A stretch of DNA of 64,000 nucleotides, taken from assembly GCA_900468285.1 (NCBI GenBank), contig UBTF01000002.1:110888-174887 (forward strand). The letters are read 5' to 3'. Positions 7,939 to 17,293 of this stretch are shown in pieces (position 1 is the first letter of the stretch; every line of letters starts with the position of its first letter). The notes beneath the pieces were generated by a model that did no database searches, had not been told where the DNA came from, and saw only the letters and a program-made list of their open reading frames with translations. The stretch is from Hyphomicrobiales bacterium. GTDB lineage: Bacteria; Pseudomonadota; Alphaproteobacteria; Rhizobiales; Rhizobiaceae. The position numbers were made by a program, and so were the translations under genes.

Positions 7939-10200
7939 CTAGAACTCCTGCCAATCCGCCGAGACGGCCACGGCCGCTTTGCCGCGCGCCACCGGAGCAG
8001 CACGCCTTGCTGGGGCGGAAGACGAATGATGGGCTACCGGGCTGTTGGTTTCCACTATGCTGCCCTTCGAGCTACCAAGCTGGAAATGCGACAGAACCGC
8101 GTTGAGTCCAGCGCTCTCCTGGGCGAGCGACGCACCCGCGGCGTTCATTTCCTCTACCATGGCGGCATTCTGTTGTGTGGCCTGGTCCATGTGGTTCACC
8201 GCCGTATTCACCTCCGCAAGACCGGAAGACTGCTCCTGCGCAGCGGTGGCGATGGCATCCATGTGCGAATTGACGATCTGCACCAGTTTCTCGATTTCCG
8301 TAAGCCCCTCGCCTGTTTCGTCTACCAGCTTCACGCCTTCGGAAACCGCTGCCTCGGAATTGCTGATCAGCGCCTTGATCTCCTTGGCCGCATTGGCTGA
8401 ACGCTGCGCCAGCTCACGCACCTCCTGCGCAACAACCGCAAAGCCCTTGCCCGCCTCCCCCGCACGGGCCGCTTCAACACCGGCGTTCAATGCAAGAAGG
8501 TTCGTCTGGAAAGCAATCTCATCAATGACGGAGATGATCTGTGTGATCTGTCGCGAAGCACCCTCGATACGCTCCATTGCGGCGACCGCATTGCGAACCA
8601 CCACACCGGATTGGTCAGCCCGTGACCGCGCGTCACGCACGATGTCGCGCGCTTCGGCGGTGCGCTTCGAAGTAGCGACGACGTTCGACGTGATCTCCTC
8701 CAAAGCAGCCGCGGTCTGTTCCAGAGAAGCCGCCTGCTGCTCGGTGCGCTTGGCCAAGTTGTCGGAGGCACTCGAAATCTCATGAGACCCGCTAGCCACC
8801 GTCGAGACGGAGCGGTCAACGCTCAGCAATGTTTCACGCAACTGGCGCACGGAGGTGTTGAAGTCCGAGCGAAGCGCCTCGAACTGCGCCGTCATCGGCA
8901 TTTCGATCTCGCACAGCATGTCACCTGCAGCGAGCCGACGAAGATTAGCTGCGAAGGTACGGGTCGTCTCGTCAAGCCGCGCTTCGGCTTCCGCTTCCGC
9001 GCGCTTCTGCATTTCCACCCGCTCGGCTTCTGCACGAATGCGCGCCTCACCGCTCTCCGCCTCAAGCTGCGCGTTGCGCACTGCAGCCTGCCGGAAGATC
9101 TCGACAGACTGCGCCATGTTGCCAATCTCGTCCCGGCGCTCCGTATAGGGAATGGCGCTCTCACGATCACCCTCCGCAAGGCTCGTCATTCGCAGCGAAA
9201 TCGACCGGATCGCGGAGGAAAGAGTGCGCGCTACCGAAACAGAAACCACAATTGCGAAAGCGGCAAACAGGCCGAGCAAAATAAGCAGTAACGTCAATTG
9301 CCGCCAGGCAGCATCCACCTTCTTTTGAGCCATCATTTCCAGATTTTCGGCCGTATCTCGCAACAATCCACCGACATAGTCGCGGCGTTTGACCATCGCC
9401 GCGCTCCACGCATCTAGGTCACCCGGCGCCACGGTCGTGGTCACGTTCGCATCCATCGCACTAAAGCTCTTCTGAATATGGAGGCCCTCAGGCCCCTGCC
9501 AGAACGCATCATAGAGGCTGACAATCGATGGCGGGTTGAGCTCGCGCAGAATTTTGCTTTGCTGACGGGCTGGCGCCATGCTGTTGGCATAACGCATCAC
9601 TTCATCATGTGTGAGCGTGCCCTTCTTCCAATATTGCTGACCAATACGATTGGCGACCAGGTGTCCATCATTGACCTGCAGGAAGGCGTAATAACCCTGA
9701 ATGCCACGCGCCAGCTCCAGATCGACCACGAGGTTGGCCGCGCGTCCGGCGATGTCCAGTCCTGCCGCAGACATCGGTTGAAGATATTTCAGAGGCAGCA
9801 TGGGATCACTTTCCCCGGCATCGACCTTGGCGCGGAATTCAGAAAGACGAGCAAAACGCTCATCCAGTGCCGCCTTGATTTGCGCGAGTGTGGCATCGTT
9901 ATAACCGGCCTCAACTGTCGCCTCATAGGCATCGACGACGGTCCGATAGGCCTCGTTGGAGGCTTGCCGCATCGCTGGACGGCGCTCGGGCGGGGCCGCG
10001 CCCTCCAGCGGCATCGCCAGCTGCAACTCTCCGCCAGAACGCGCCAGCCGCTCCAGTGTCACGGCATTCGCGGTTAAAATATAGCTGGAATATGCGTTCC
10101 AGCTCAACATTGCTCCGAACAGAACAGCAGCAAGCAGTGGAACGATGACAAGTACGCTCAACAAGGCGCGAAAAGAAATACTGCTGAAAAATTTTGACAT
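7939..10200 (-). CDS. Methyl-accepting chemotaxis protein with C-terminal CheR docking pentapeptide
   Basis: 753 residues. TM1 is at about residues 12-32; a periplasmic domain of ~260 residues follows; TM2 ([20 protein letters not shown]) is near residues 295-320; then HAMP and the signalling hairpin [20 protein letters not shown]. The last five residues are DWQEF, which fits the xWxxF pentapeptide that tethers CheR/CheB, so this should be a high-abundance-type receptor. The periplasmic part ([18 protein letters not shown] and onward) loosely resembles NIT-type sensing domains rather than Cache, but the ligand is unknown. GGGGGATCG precedes the ATG. It is monocistronic, with an inverted repeat in its leader. 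Confidence 0.9.
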   Translation of the reverse strand: MSKFFSSISFRALLSVLVIVPLLAAVLFGAMLSWNAYSSYILTANAVTLERLARSGGELQLAMPLEGAAPPERRPAMRQASNEAYRTVVDAYEATVEAGYNDATLAQIKAALDERFARLSEFRAKVDAGESDPMLPLKYLQPMSAAGLDIAGRAANLVVDLELARGIQGYYAFLQVNDGHLVANRIGQQYWKKGTLTHDEVMRYANSMAPARQQSKILRELNPPSIVSLYDAFWQGPEGLHIQKSFSAMDANVTTTVAPGDLDAWSAAMVKRRDYVGGLLRDTAENLEMMAQKKVDAAWRQLTLLLILLGLFAAFAIVVSVSVARTLSSAIRSISLRMTSLAEGDRESAIPYTERRDEIGNMAQSVEIFRQAAVRNAQLEAESGEARIRAEAERVEMQKRAEAEAEARLDETTRTFAANLRRLAAGDMLCEIEMPMTAQFEALRSDFNTSVRQLRETLLSVDRSVSTVASGSHEISSASDNLAKRTEQQAASLEQTAAALEEITSNVVATSKRTAEARDIVRDARSRADQSGVVVRNAVAAMERIEGASRQITQIISVIDEIAFQTNLLALNAGVEAARAGEAGKGFAVVAQEVRELAQRSANAAKEIKALISNSEAAVSEGVKLVDETGEGLTEIEKLVQIVNSHMDAIATAAQEQSSGLAEVNTAVNHMDQATQQNAAMVEEMNAAGASLAQESAGLNAVLSHFQLGSSKGSIVETNSPVAHHSSSAPARRAAPVARGKAAVAVSADWQEF

Positions 10201-10214
10201 CGATCCCCCCGATG

Positions 10215-10231
10215 AATGTCATCATGACATT
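10215..10231. promoter_or_regulatory. Inverted repeat in the chemoreceptor leader
   Basis: AATGTCA TCA TGACATT is a perfect 7-3-7 inverted repeat 15-31 bp upstream of the chemoreceptor start. It could be an operator or a hairpin controlling ribosome access. Confidence 0.5.
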
Positions 10232-10570
10232 TGGACTGCGCCAAACGCATGGAATTACAAGTAAAAATGAACTTTTTACAACAGAATCCAGATACTCTTG
10301 CCCGTCCTACACCCTCTGAAAGAAAGGCTCGAAATCGAGTTTAACTAACCATGAAATAGTAAACAAAGAGATTGCTTTATCTCAAAACTACACAAGAGCG
10401 GAAGATTTAGGACACTTACTCTATCTCCCCAATCTCGTCCTCTCGGCTAGAAGAGACTGTCGAATTGTCGATCTCGCCCCGCGCCCGCCGCCCATTGCTT
10501 CGATAGATTTACCGCATTACTCCGGAGTCCCGATTGTTGATAATTATCAATCAGTATAATCCTGCGCAAA

Positions 10571-10608
10571 AGAAAAGCCGCCGCATCAATTTGATGCAGC
10601 GGCTTCTT
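10571..10608 (-). terminator. Terminator of ettA
   Basis: AAGCCGCCGCATCA (from 10575) pairs with TGATGCAGCGGCTT (to 10605) with one mismatch and a three-base loop; read on the minus strand the stem is followed by TTCTTTT. Confidence 0.75.
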
Positions 10609-10630
10609 GATTGCAGTTATTCCCGGCAGA

Positions 10631-12280
10631 TTAGCGCGTCAGGCGCTTATAGGCCTGGCTGCCCGGGTTGAGGGCATCGGCGCCGAGGCGGCGAATCTTG
10701 TCCTGTTCGTAATCTTCGAAGTTTCCTTCGAACCACTCCACATGACCATCACCTTCAAAGGCAAGAATATGCGTGGCAAGACGGTCAAGGAACATGCGAT
10801 CGTGGCTGATGATGATCGCGCAGCCGGCGAAGTTTTCCAGCGCCGTTTCCAGCGCGCCAAGCGTTTCGGTATCAAGGTCGTTGGTCGGTTCGTCGAGGAG
10901 GAGGACGTTGCCGCCCGCCTTCAGCATCTTTGCCAGATGCACGCGGTTACGCTGACCGCCTGAGAGGTTACCAACCTTCTGCTGCTGGTCGCCACCCTTG
11001 AAGTTGAAGGCACCGCAATAGGCGCGCGAGTTCATGTCGAACTTGCCGAGCTTGATGATTTCAGCACCGCCAGAGATTTCTTCCCAAACGGTCTTGTTGC
11101 CATCCAGTGCATCGCGGCTCTGGTCGACGTAGCCGAGGTGGACCGTATCACCGACACGGATGGAGCCCGCATCCGGCTTTTCCTGACCGGTAATCATCTT
11201 GAACAGCGTGGACTTGCCCGCACCGTTCGGACCGATGATGCCGACAATACCGCCTGGCGGCAGCTTGATCGACAGATCGTTGATGAGGGTGCGACCTTCG
11301 AAGCCCTTGGTGATTCCTTCCAGCTCGATAACGACCTGACCCAGACGCTCGGAGACAGGGATGATGATCTGCGCATCGCCGGGACGGATGTTTTCAGCGG
11401 CATCCACCAGCTGTTCGTAGGCCTTGATACGGGCCTTCGATTTCGCCTGACGGGCCTTGGGGCTGGACGCGATCCATTCCTGCTCGCGAGACAGGGACTT
11501 CTGGCGACCGGCTTCTTCGCGGGCTTCCTGCTGCATACGCTTGGCCTTGGCCGTCAGGTAAGCAGAATAGTTGCCTTCATAAGGAATGCCGCGGCCACGG
11601 TCGAGTTCGAGAATCCAGCCGGTCACGTTGTCCAGGAAGTATCTATCGTGGGTAATCATCATCACGGCGCCGGGGTAATCGCGCAGGTGCTTTTCAAGCC
11701 ATGCGATGGTTTCGGCGTCAAGATGGTTGGTCGGTTCGTCGAGCAGCAAAAGATCGGGCTGCGACAGCAGGAGACGGCACAGCGCAATACGGCGACGCTC
11801 ACCACCCGACAAAACGGTTACGTCGGAATCCTTCGACGGGCAGCGAAGTGCTTCCATCGCCATTTCGACCTGCTGCTCCAGATCCCACAGGTTCTGGCTG
11901 TCGATGATGTCCTGGAGCTTCGCGCCTTCGTCGGCGGTCTCGTCGGAGTAGTTCATCATCAATTCGTTATAGCGATCGAGAACTGCCTGCTTGTCGGCAA
12001 CGCCTTCCATGACGTTCTCGAAAGCGTTCTTGGCGGGATCGAGATGCGGCTCCTGTTCCAGGTAGCCAACAGTGGCGCCTTCGGCCAGCCACGCCTCACC
12101 GGAGAACTCCTTGTCCTGACCGGCAATAATGCGCAGCACGGTTGACTTACCGGCACCGTTTGGACCGAGAATACCGATCTTGGCATCCGGGTAGAAGGAC
12201 AGGCTTACGTTCTCGAGTATCTTCTTGGCGCCGTAAGACTTGTTCAGCCCCGACATGTGATAGATGAATTGGCGTGCCAT
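10631..12280 (-). CDS. ettA: Energy-dependent translational throttle protein EttA (ABC-F)
   Basis: 549 residues, tandem ATP-binding cassettes with no membrane domain. Cassette 1: GPNGAGKST near residue 40, LSGGERRRIALCRLLL, LLLLDEPTNHLD. Cassette 2: IGPNGAGKST, LSGGQRNRVHLAKML, LLLDEPTNDLDTETL. Between them is the charged linker helix pair (QEAREEAGRQKSLSREQEW) and an arm insertion. ABC-F proteins of this subtype bind the ribosomal E site and gate entry into elongation according to the ATP/ADP ratio. Length and the QEWI/SSPKARQAKSKARI segment are typical of the EttA branch rather than Uup or YheS. Divergent from the hydrolase at 12.4 kb. Confidence 0.93.
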   Translation of the reverse strand: MARQFIYHMSGLNKSYGAKKILENVSLSFYPDAKIGILGPNGAGKSTVLRIIAGQDKEFSGEAWLAEGATVGYLEQEPHLDPAKNAFENVMEGVADKQAVLDRYNELMMNYSDETADEGAKLQDIIDSQNLWDLEQQVEMAMEALRCPSKDSDVTVLSGGERRRIALCRLLLSQPDLLLLDEPTNHLDAETIAWLEKHLRDYPGAVMMITHDRYFLDNVTGWILELDRGRGIPYEGNYSAYLTAKAKRMQQEAREEAGRQKSLSREQEWIASSPKARQAKSKARIKAYEQLVDAAENIRPGDAQIIIPVSERLGQVVIELEGITKGFEGRTLINDLSIKLPPGGIVGIIGPNGAGKSTLFKMITGQEKPDAGSIRVGDTVHLGYVDQSRDALDGNKTVWEEISGGAEIIKLGKFDMNSRAYCGAFNFKGGDQQQKVGNLSGGQRNRVHLAKMLKAGGNVLLLDEPTNDLDTETLGALETALENFAGCAIIISHDRMFLDRLATHILAFEGDGHVEWFEGNFEDYEQDKIRRLGADALNPGSQAYKRLTR

Positions 12281-12384
12281 TGTAGCGAATGCTCCACGTC
12301 AGTTTGGGAAAGTTGCCGCTATGTAGGGTAAATGAGGCTTTGGAGCAACCTCCAACCAAGAATAAGCAAGCACCGGAGACACCG

Positions 12385-13326
12385 ATGGACGATATCATGT
12401 TTAGTGCGATCAACCGGCTCGAAAGCCCGACAGGCGCCTCTCTCGCCTATCGGCATGAAGCCGCGAAAGGAACGCAACGCGGCGTCCTTATGATCTGCCA
12501 TGGTCTTGTCGAACATGCGGGTCGTTATCGTCGCTTTGCGCAGGTGATGGCGCAACAGGGTTTCGAGGTCTATGCCCATGACCATCGCGGCCATGGCCGC
12601 ACCCGGGCAGATGATGCCCCTTTGGGGCGGTTTGCATGGAAGGATGGGGCTTCGAAGGTGATGGCAGATGTGATGGCCATGCGGCACAAGGCGGCAGAGC
12701 GTCACCCGGGCCTGCCCATCATTCTCTTTGGTCACTCCATGGGCGGGCTTATCGCTCTCAACACAGCGGTCAGCCACCCCGACGCATTTGACGGGCTTTC
12801 AATCTGGAACTCCAATCTCAACACCGGCTTTATGGGGCGAGTGGCGCAAGTCATTTTGAGGATCGAAAAGATGCTGAAAGGTTCGGACGTACCGAGCGGC
12901 ATTCTTCCCAAAGCCACCTTCCGCATCTGGAACACCAAGATGCCGGAAAAACGCACCTCTGCCGATTGGCTAAGCCACGATAAGGCCGCCGTCGATGCCT
13001 ATGTCGAAGATCCGCTCTGCCAGTTCGAAGCCAGCGTCTCGCTCTGGCAGGATGTGTTTGATATGTCCTATCGCGGGCCCAAACTTCTGGCCCGCCTGCC
13101 CAGAGACATGCCGATCCTCCTCGTCAGCGGAGATGAAGACGCCGCAACAAACAATGGCCGCGAAATCCGCTGGTTAGCGCAACAGTTCCGCTCCGCAGGC
13201 TTCACTGACGTCACAGACCGCATTTACCCCGGAATGCGCCACGAAACCCTGAACGAAATCGGCTGGGAAGTCCCGGCTGCGGATTTTGCAGAGTGGACGC
13301 GGAAGGTGACAGAGACGAAGAGCTGA
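12385..13326 (+). CDS. Alpha/beta hydrolase, monoacylglycerol lipase / lysophospholipase-like
   Basis: 313 residues of the serine aminopeptidase S33 / Hydrolase_4 type. The nucleophile elbow GHSMGG has Ser118; the oxyanion HGLVEHAGRY and the YAHDHRGHGRT strand are typical of monoglyceride lipases and PldB-like lysophospholipases; the acid is probably Asp in LLVSGDEDAA and the base His in GMRHETLNE. There is no signal peptide, so it should act in the cytoplasm or at the inner face of the membrane. I chose ATG 12385 (GGAGA just upstream) over an in-frame ATG at 12289. Exact substrate unknown; it stands alone, divergent from ettA. Confidence 0.85.
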   Translation: MDDIMFSAINRLESPTGASLAYRHEAAKGTQRGVLMICHGLVEHAGRYRRFAQVMAQQGFEVYAHDHRGHGRTRADDAPLGRFAWKDGASKVMADVMAMRHKAAERHPGLPIILFGHSMGGLIALNTAVSHPDAFDGLSIWNSNLNTGFMGRVAQVILRIEKMLKGSDVPSGILPKATFRIWNTKMPEKRTSADWLSHDKAAVDAYVEDPLCQFEASVSLWQDVFDMSYRGPKLLARLPRDMPILLVSGDEDAATNNGREIRWLAQQFRSAGFTDVTDRIYPGMRHETLNEIGWEVPAADFAEWTRKVTETKS

Positions 13327-13418
13327 ACGAAGTTCCAAAACGGAATAAGGCCATGAGATTATTTCACATGCACGCAGAAGTTCGCCCGGCTATAGATTTC
13401 TGAAAATGTGAGAAAAAC

Positions 13419-14624
13419 ATGGCAGACATTTCCAGCAAAAAACAGCCGCCGCTTGCAGGCATTCGTGTGATTGAGCTTGCTCGCGTTCTGGCGGGCCCAT
13501 GGGCAGGCCAGATGCTTGCGGATATGGGGGCTGACGTCATCAAGGTGGAAAGCCCTGATGGCGGAGACGATACGCGCGCATGGGGGCCACCCTTCGTGGA
13601 GAGCAAGGATGGCGACAACTTGTCCGCCGCCTATTACCACTCCACCAACCGTGGCAAACGCTCCATCACCGTCGATCTGAAAACCGACGAAGGCCGCGAG
13701 ACCGTGCGCCGTCTGGTCAAGACCGCCGATGTCGTCATCGAGAATTTCAAGCGTGGCGGGCTGGAGAAATACGGGCTGGATTACCAGAGTCTGCGGGCGC
13801 TGAACCCCAAGCTGATCTATTGCTCGATTACCGGCTTCGGCCAGACCGGGCCTTACGCCGATTTCGCCGGTTATGATTACATCGTGCAGGGCATGTCCGG
13901 CTTCATGTCCATCACCGGTGAGCCAGATGGCCAGCCGATGAAGGCGGGCGTGGCGGTGGCCGATATCTTCACCGGCATCTATTCCGTCACGGCCATTCAG
14001 GCAGCCCTCATCCATGCCATGCGAACGGGTCAGGGCCAGCATGTGGATATGGCGCTTCTGGATGTGCAATCGGCCGTGCTGGCCAACCAGAACATGAACT
14101 ACCTCATCTCAGGCAATGCCCCGGTGCGGCTGGGCAATGCGCACCCCAATATTTCACCTTACGAGGTGGTGCCCACCGCCGATGGCTTCCTCATTCTCGC
14201 TGTTGGCAATGACGGGCAGTTCCGCCGCCTGTGCAAAATCCTCGGCATCGATGCTGTCGCCGATGACGAACGCTATGCCACCAACAAGGCGCGCGTCGCC
14301 CACAAGGTCGAGGTCCGGCAGCTCGTTTCCACCGAGACGCTGAAATGGATGAAGCGCGACCTGTTGACCGCCTGCGAGAGCAATGCCGTGCCCGCCGGGC
14401 CGATCAATTCCATCGAAGAGATGTTTGCCGATCCGCAGGTTGAGGCACGCGGCCTGCGTGTTGACCTTGAGGCCGCAGACGGCACCGTCATTCCGGGTGT
14501 GCGGACGCCCATCGTGCTATCCGAAACGCCGCTACATTATAACCGCCCGAGCCCTCGCCTTGGCGAGCATCAGCAGGAAGTGCTGGCCGAGTTGATCGAG
14601 ATTGAAAGGAACCTGACGCCATGA
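13419..14624 (+). CDS. CaiB/BaiF family CoA-transferase
   Basis: 401 residues, class III CoA-transferase. Conserved features: GIRVIELARVLAGPWAGQ at the N-terminus, GADVIKVE, KRSITVDLKT, VVIENFKRG, ITGFGQTGPYA, and KAGVAVADIFTGIY, in which Asp182 is placed like the aspartate that forms the aspartyl-CoA anhydride. These enzymes swap CoA between carboxylic acids. Its last four bases overlap the start of the following ThDP enzyme (ATGA), so the pair is made together. Formyl-CoA transferase / oxalyl-CoA decarboxylase is the classic such pair, but the partner looks like an acetolactate-synthase relative, so I leave the substrate open. Confidence 0.88.
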   Translation: MADISSKKQPPLAGIRVIELARVLAGPWAGQMLADMGADVIKVESPDGGDDTRAWGPPFVESKDGDNLSAAYYHSTNRGKRSITVDLKTDEGRETVRRLVKTADVVIENFKRGGLEKYGLDYQSLRALNPKLIYCSITGFGQTGPYADFAGYDYIVQGMSGFMSITGEPDGQPMKAGVAVADIFTGIYSVTAIQAALIHAMRTGQGQHVDMALLDVQSAVLANQNMNYLISGNAPVRLGNAHPNISPYEVVPTADGFLILAVGNDGQFRRLCKILGIDAVADDERYATNKARVAHKVEVRQLVSTETLKWMKRDLLTACESNAVPAGPINSIEEMFADPQVEARGLRVDLEAADGTVIPGVRTPIVLSETPLHYNRPSPRLGEHQQEVLAELIEIERNLTP

Positions 14625-16273
14625 AGAGAACCGGTGGACAATTGATTGTCGAAGCCCTGAAAGCCAATGGCGTTTCCCGCGTGGCCTGTGTGCCGGGCGA
14701 AAGCTATCTGGCGGTGCTGGATGCGCTTTACGAAAGCGGCATCGAAACCGTCGTCTGCCGTCAGGAAGGCGGCGCGGCCATGATGGCCGACACCTGGGGT
14801 CGGCTGACGGGCGAACCCGGCATCTGCATGGTCACACGCGGCCCCGGCGCCACCAATGCGTCTGCCGGTCTGCACATCGCCATGCAGGATTCCATCCCAA
14901 TGATCCTGTTCATTGGTCAGGTCCAGCGCGATGCGCGTGAGCGCGAAGCCTTTCAGGAAGTCGAATATCGCCGCGCCTTTACCGAGTTCGCCAAATGGGT
15001 CGGTGAAATCGATGATGCCCGTCGCATTCCCGAATTCGTCACCCGCGCCTTCGCCGTCGCCACATCAGGCCGCCCCGGCCCCGTGGTGCTCAGCCTGCCC
15101 GAGGACATGCTGGTCGAGTTGGTCGATGCACCCTCGGCCAAAGCATACACGCCCGTCGAAAACCACCCCGGCCCACAGCAGATGGCAAAGCTTGCCGAGC
15201 TGCTGGCGACCGCCCAGCGCCCCATGGTCATTCTCGGTGGCACGCGCTGGAGCGAAGAATCCGTCGCGCAGTTCAAGACCTTTGCGGAACGCTTCAAGCT
15301 GCCGGTCGGCTGCTCCTTCCGCCGCCAGATGCTGTTTGATCACCTGAGCCCGTCCTATGCGGGCGATGTCGGCATCGGCATCAATCCGGCGCTGTCGAAA
15401 GAGATTAAGCAGTCGGACCTCATCATTCTGCTCGGTGGCCGCCTGTCGGAAATGCCGTCATCGGGCTATACGCTGCTCGACATTCCCTACCCTTCGCAGA
15501 CGTTGGTGCATATCTTCCCGCAGGCCGAAGAGCTTGGCCGCGTCTACCGGCCAGACCTTGCCATTTGCGCCGCCCCCGGCGAATTCGTGGAAGCGCTTTC
15601 AACGCTGAAAGCGCCTGAAAACCCCGTCTGGGCAGAGCGCACGGCGGCCATGCACGCCACCTATCGCACATGGTCCACCCCGCCAAAGACCGGCCCCGGC
15701 CCGGTGCAGATGGGGCCGATCATGGACTGGATCGAAGCCAATGTGCCGGAAGATACGATCTTCACCAATGGCGCGGGCAACTACGCAACCTGGGTGCACC
15801 GCTTCCACCGCTTCCGCCGCTTCAACACGCAGTCGGCCCCAACATCCGGCTCCATGGGATATGGCCTGCCAGCCGCCGTCGCCGCCAAGCATCTGTTCCC
15901 GGAACGCGAAGTGGTCTGCTTTGCGGGCGATGGCTGCTTCATGATGCACGGTCAGGAATTCATCACCGCCGTGCGTTACGGCCTGCCCATCATCACCGTT
16001 CTCGTCAATAACGGCACCTATGGCACCATCCGCATGCATCAGGAGCGGGAATATCCCGGTCGCGTCAGCGGCACGGATCTCGTCAACCCTGATTTCGTGG
16101 CATTCGCCAAGGCCTATGGCGGCCACGGCGAGATTGTGGAGAAGACGGAAGATTTCGGCCCGGCCTATGAGCGCGCCCGCGCCAGTGGCAAGCCTGCGAT
16201 CATCGAGATCAAACTTGATCCTGAGGCCATCACCCCTGCCCGCACGCTGACGCAAATTCGTGAAGGCAACTGA
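14621..16273 (+). CDS. Thiamine diphosphate-dependent enzyme, acetolactate synthase-like
   Basis: 550 residues with the three-domain ThDP layout. The N-terminal PYR domain has the activating glutamate (Glu49 in VCRQEGGAAM) and TRGPGATNA; the central domain is FAD/ADP-type; the C-terminal PP domain has the metal-ThDP motif GDGCFMMHGQEF (from Gly436) ending in VNNGTYGTIRMHQ. The family includes acetolactate synthases, benzoylformate and oxalyl-CoA decarboxylases and 2-hydroxyacyl-CoA lyases. It is translationally coupled to a CoA-transferase, suggesting that it acts on an acyl-CoA or makes the acid that is activated. No small regulatory ALS subunit lies nearby, so it is not the biosynthetic IlvB. 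Substrate unknown. Confidence 0.85.
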   Translation: MKRTGGQLIVEALKANGVSRVACVPGESYLAVLDALYESGIETVVCRQEGGAAMMADTWGRLTGEPGICMVTRGPGATNASAGLHIAMQDSIPMILFIGQVQRDAREREAFQEVEYRRAFTEFAKWVGEIDDARRIPEFVTRAFAVATSGRPGPVVLSLPEDMLVELVDAPSAKAYTPVENHPGPQQMAKLAELLATAQRPMVILGGTRWSEESVAQFKTFAERFKLPVGCSFRRQMLFDHLSPSYAGDVGIGINPALSKEIKQSDLIILLGGRLSEMPSSGYTLLDIPYPSQTLVHIFPQAEELGRVYRPDLAICAAPGEFVEALSTLKAPENPVWAERTAAMHATYRTWSTPPKTGPGPVQMGPIMDWIEANVPEDTIFTNGAGNYATWVHRFHRFRRFNTQSAPTSGSMGYGLPAAVAAKHLFPEREVVCFAGDGCFMMHGQEFITAVRYGLPIITVLVNNGTYGTIRMHQEREYPGRVSGTDLVNPDFVAFAKAYGGHGEIVEKTEDFGPAYERARASGKPAIIEIKLDPEAITPARTLTQIREGN

Positions 16274-16337
16274 TATTCCGCAATGGAAATGGCGCTGCCA
16301 TGATGTAAACCGTTCTGGCTAGAAGACGGAGAGCATC

Positions 16338-17096
16338 ATGGCGGCAATCACCCCACGCGGCGCAAAAATCGAACCTTCCGCCGGTGCGCCCTTCGAGGCC
16401 ATCCGCGTAGCCCGCGATGTGCTGCACACCTGCCGCGTCGCTGGCCTTGCCACGCTCGATCCTGAAAGCGGCTACCCCTACAACACCGCCACCAACATCG
16501 CCATCGAGCCGGATGGAACACCCTTCTTCTTCACCGCGCGCTTGGCACTCCATGCCCGCAACATCGAGGCGGATGCGCGCATGTCGCTGGTTCTGGCCGC
16601 TTTCACCAAGGGAGACGCCCTGACGCTGCCGAGACTGACGCTTGTTGGAACAGCCGAATTGATGGGCGCTGAAGACGTGCCGCTTGCCAAGGCGCGCTAT
16701 ATCGCCCGCTACCCCAAGGCCAAGCTCTACCTCGCCCTGCCCGATACACAACTTTACCGCCTCAAGGTAGAAGGCGTGCAGATCAATGGCGGCCCCGCCC
16801 GTAACGCCAGCAACATTACGCCGGCTGATCTACGCACCGATCTATCAGGCGCAGAAGAATTGATGGCGGCGGCAGAACGCGAAACCACCCGCCTCAACGC
16901 CATCAAGGGCGAAGCCTCCCGTCTCGCTGCCCTCACAGGCAAAAAATCCGGCGCTTGGAAAATCACGTCCATAGACCCCGACGGTATCAACCTGACCTCC
17001 GCCAGCGATCTTGCGCGGCTGTGGTTCGATGAGCGCGTGGTTGATATGAATCAGTTTGGCAAGGCGTTGAATCAGCTTTCGAGCGAAAGCTCTTAA
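16338..17096 (+). CDS. HugZ-type heme-utilisation / pyridoxamine 5'-phosphate oxidase-like protein
   Basis: 252 residues. The N-terminal ~150 residues are a split-barrel FMN-binding-like fold (RVAGLATLDPESGYPYNTAT, FFFTARLALHARNIEADAR, TLVGTAEL). The C-terminal ~80 residues (LNAIKGEASRLAALTGKKSG, then ITSIDPDGINL) match the DUF2470 domain fused in HugZ-like proteins. HugZ proteins degrade heme to biliverdin-like products; others of the same architecture have no proven activity. It follows the ThDP enzyme by 64 bp on the same strand and may be cotranscribed. No iron-uptake gene is adjacent. Confidence 0.75.
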   Translation: MAAITPRGAKIEPSAGAPFEAIRVARDVLHTCRVAGLATLDPESGYPYNTATNIAIEPDGTPFFFTARLALHARNIEADARMSLVLAAFTKGDALTLPRLTLVGTAELMGAEDVPLAKARYIARYPKAKLYLALPDTQLYRLKVEGVQINGGPARNASNITPADLRTDLSGAEELMAAAERETTRLNAIKGEASRLAALTGKKSGAWKITSIDPDGINLTSASDLARLWFDERVVDMNQFGKALNQLSSESS

Positions 17097-17124
17097 AGCG
17101 CTAAAAACGAAGGATAAAACCTCT

Positions 17125-17220
17125 ACTTTCGTCATCCTCGGGCTTGTCCCGAGGATCTAACCACATTGCCACAATTGAAACCCTGTAGATATCAGGGACA
17201 AGCCCGAGCATGACGAAAGT
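17125..17220. repeat. Dispersed palindromic intergenic element (REP/RIME-like)
   Basis: ACTTTCGTCATCC... at 17125-17150 is an inverted copy, 25 of 26 bases, of 17195-17220. The left arm also holds an internal hairpin CCTCGGG/CCCGAGG. The CCTCGGGCTTGTCCCGAGG type of core is characteristic of small mobile palindromic elements scattered between genes in Rhizobiaceae. Whole-genome copy number was not checked. Confidence 0.75.
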
Positions 17221-17243
17221 GAGCTCTGTACGGCCTCCCCAAA

Positions 17244-17275
17244 ACAAAAAAGCCGGTCCCAAAGGACCGGCTTTC
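17244..17275 (-). terminator. Terminator of the RidA gene
   Basis: AAAGCCGGTCC (17249-17259) / GGACCGGCTTT (17264-17274), perfect 11-bp stem with a four-base loop; on the minus strand it runs into TTTTTTGTTTT. Confidence 0.9.
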
Positions 17276-17293
17276 TCAACACAATCAAACCAC

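Larger units (their letters stand above)
10201..10630. other. Intergenic region between the chemoreceptor and ettA
   Basis: No gene seen. It holds the chemoreceptor leader and promoter (with the 10215-10231 inverted repeat) and the ettA terminator (10571-10608). The middle (10240-10560) is AT-rich relative to its surroundings and carries no convincing reading frame. Confidence 0.6.

Noticed and set aside
13419..16273. Formyl-CoA transferase / oxalyl-CoA decarboxylase pair
   Set aside because: The gene layout fits but the ThDP enzyme sequence looks like the acetolactate synthase group, so I do not name oxalate as the substrate.
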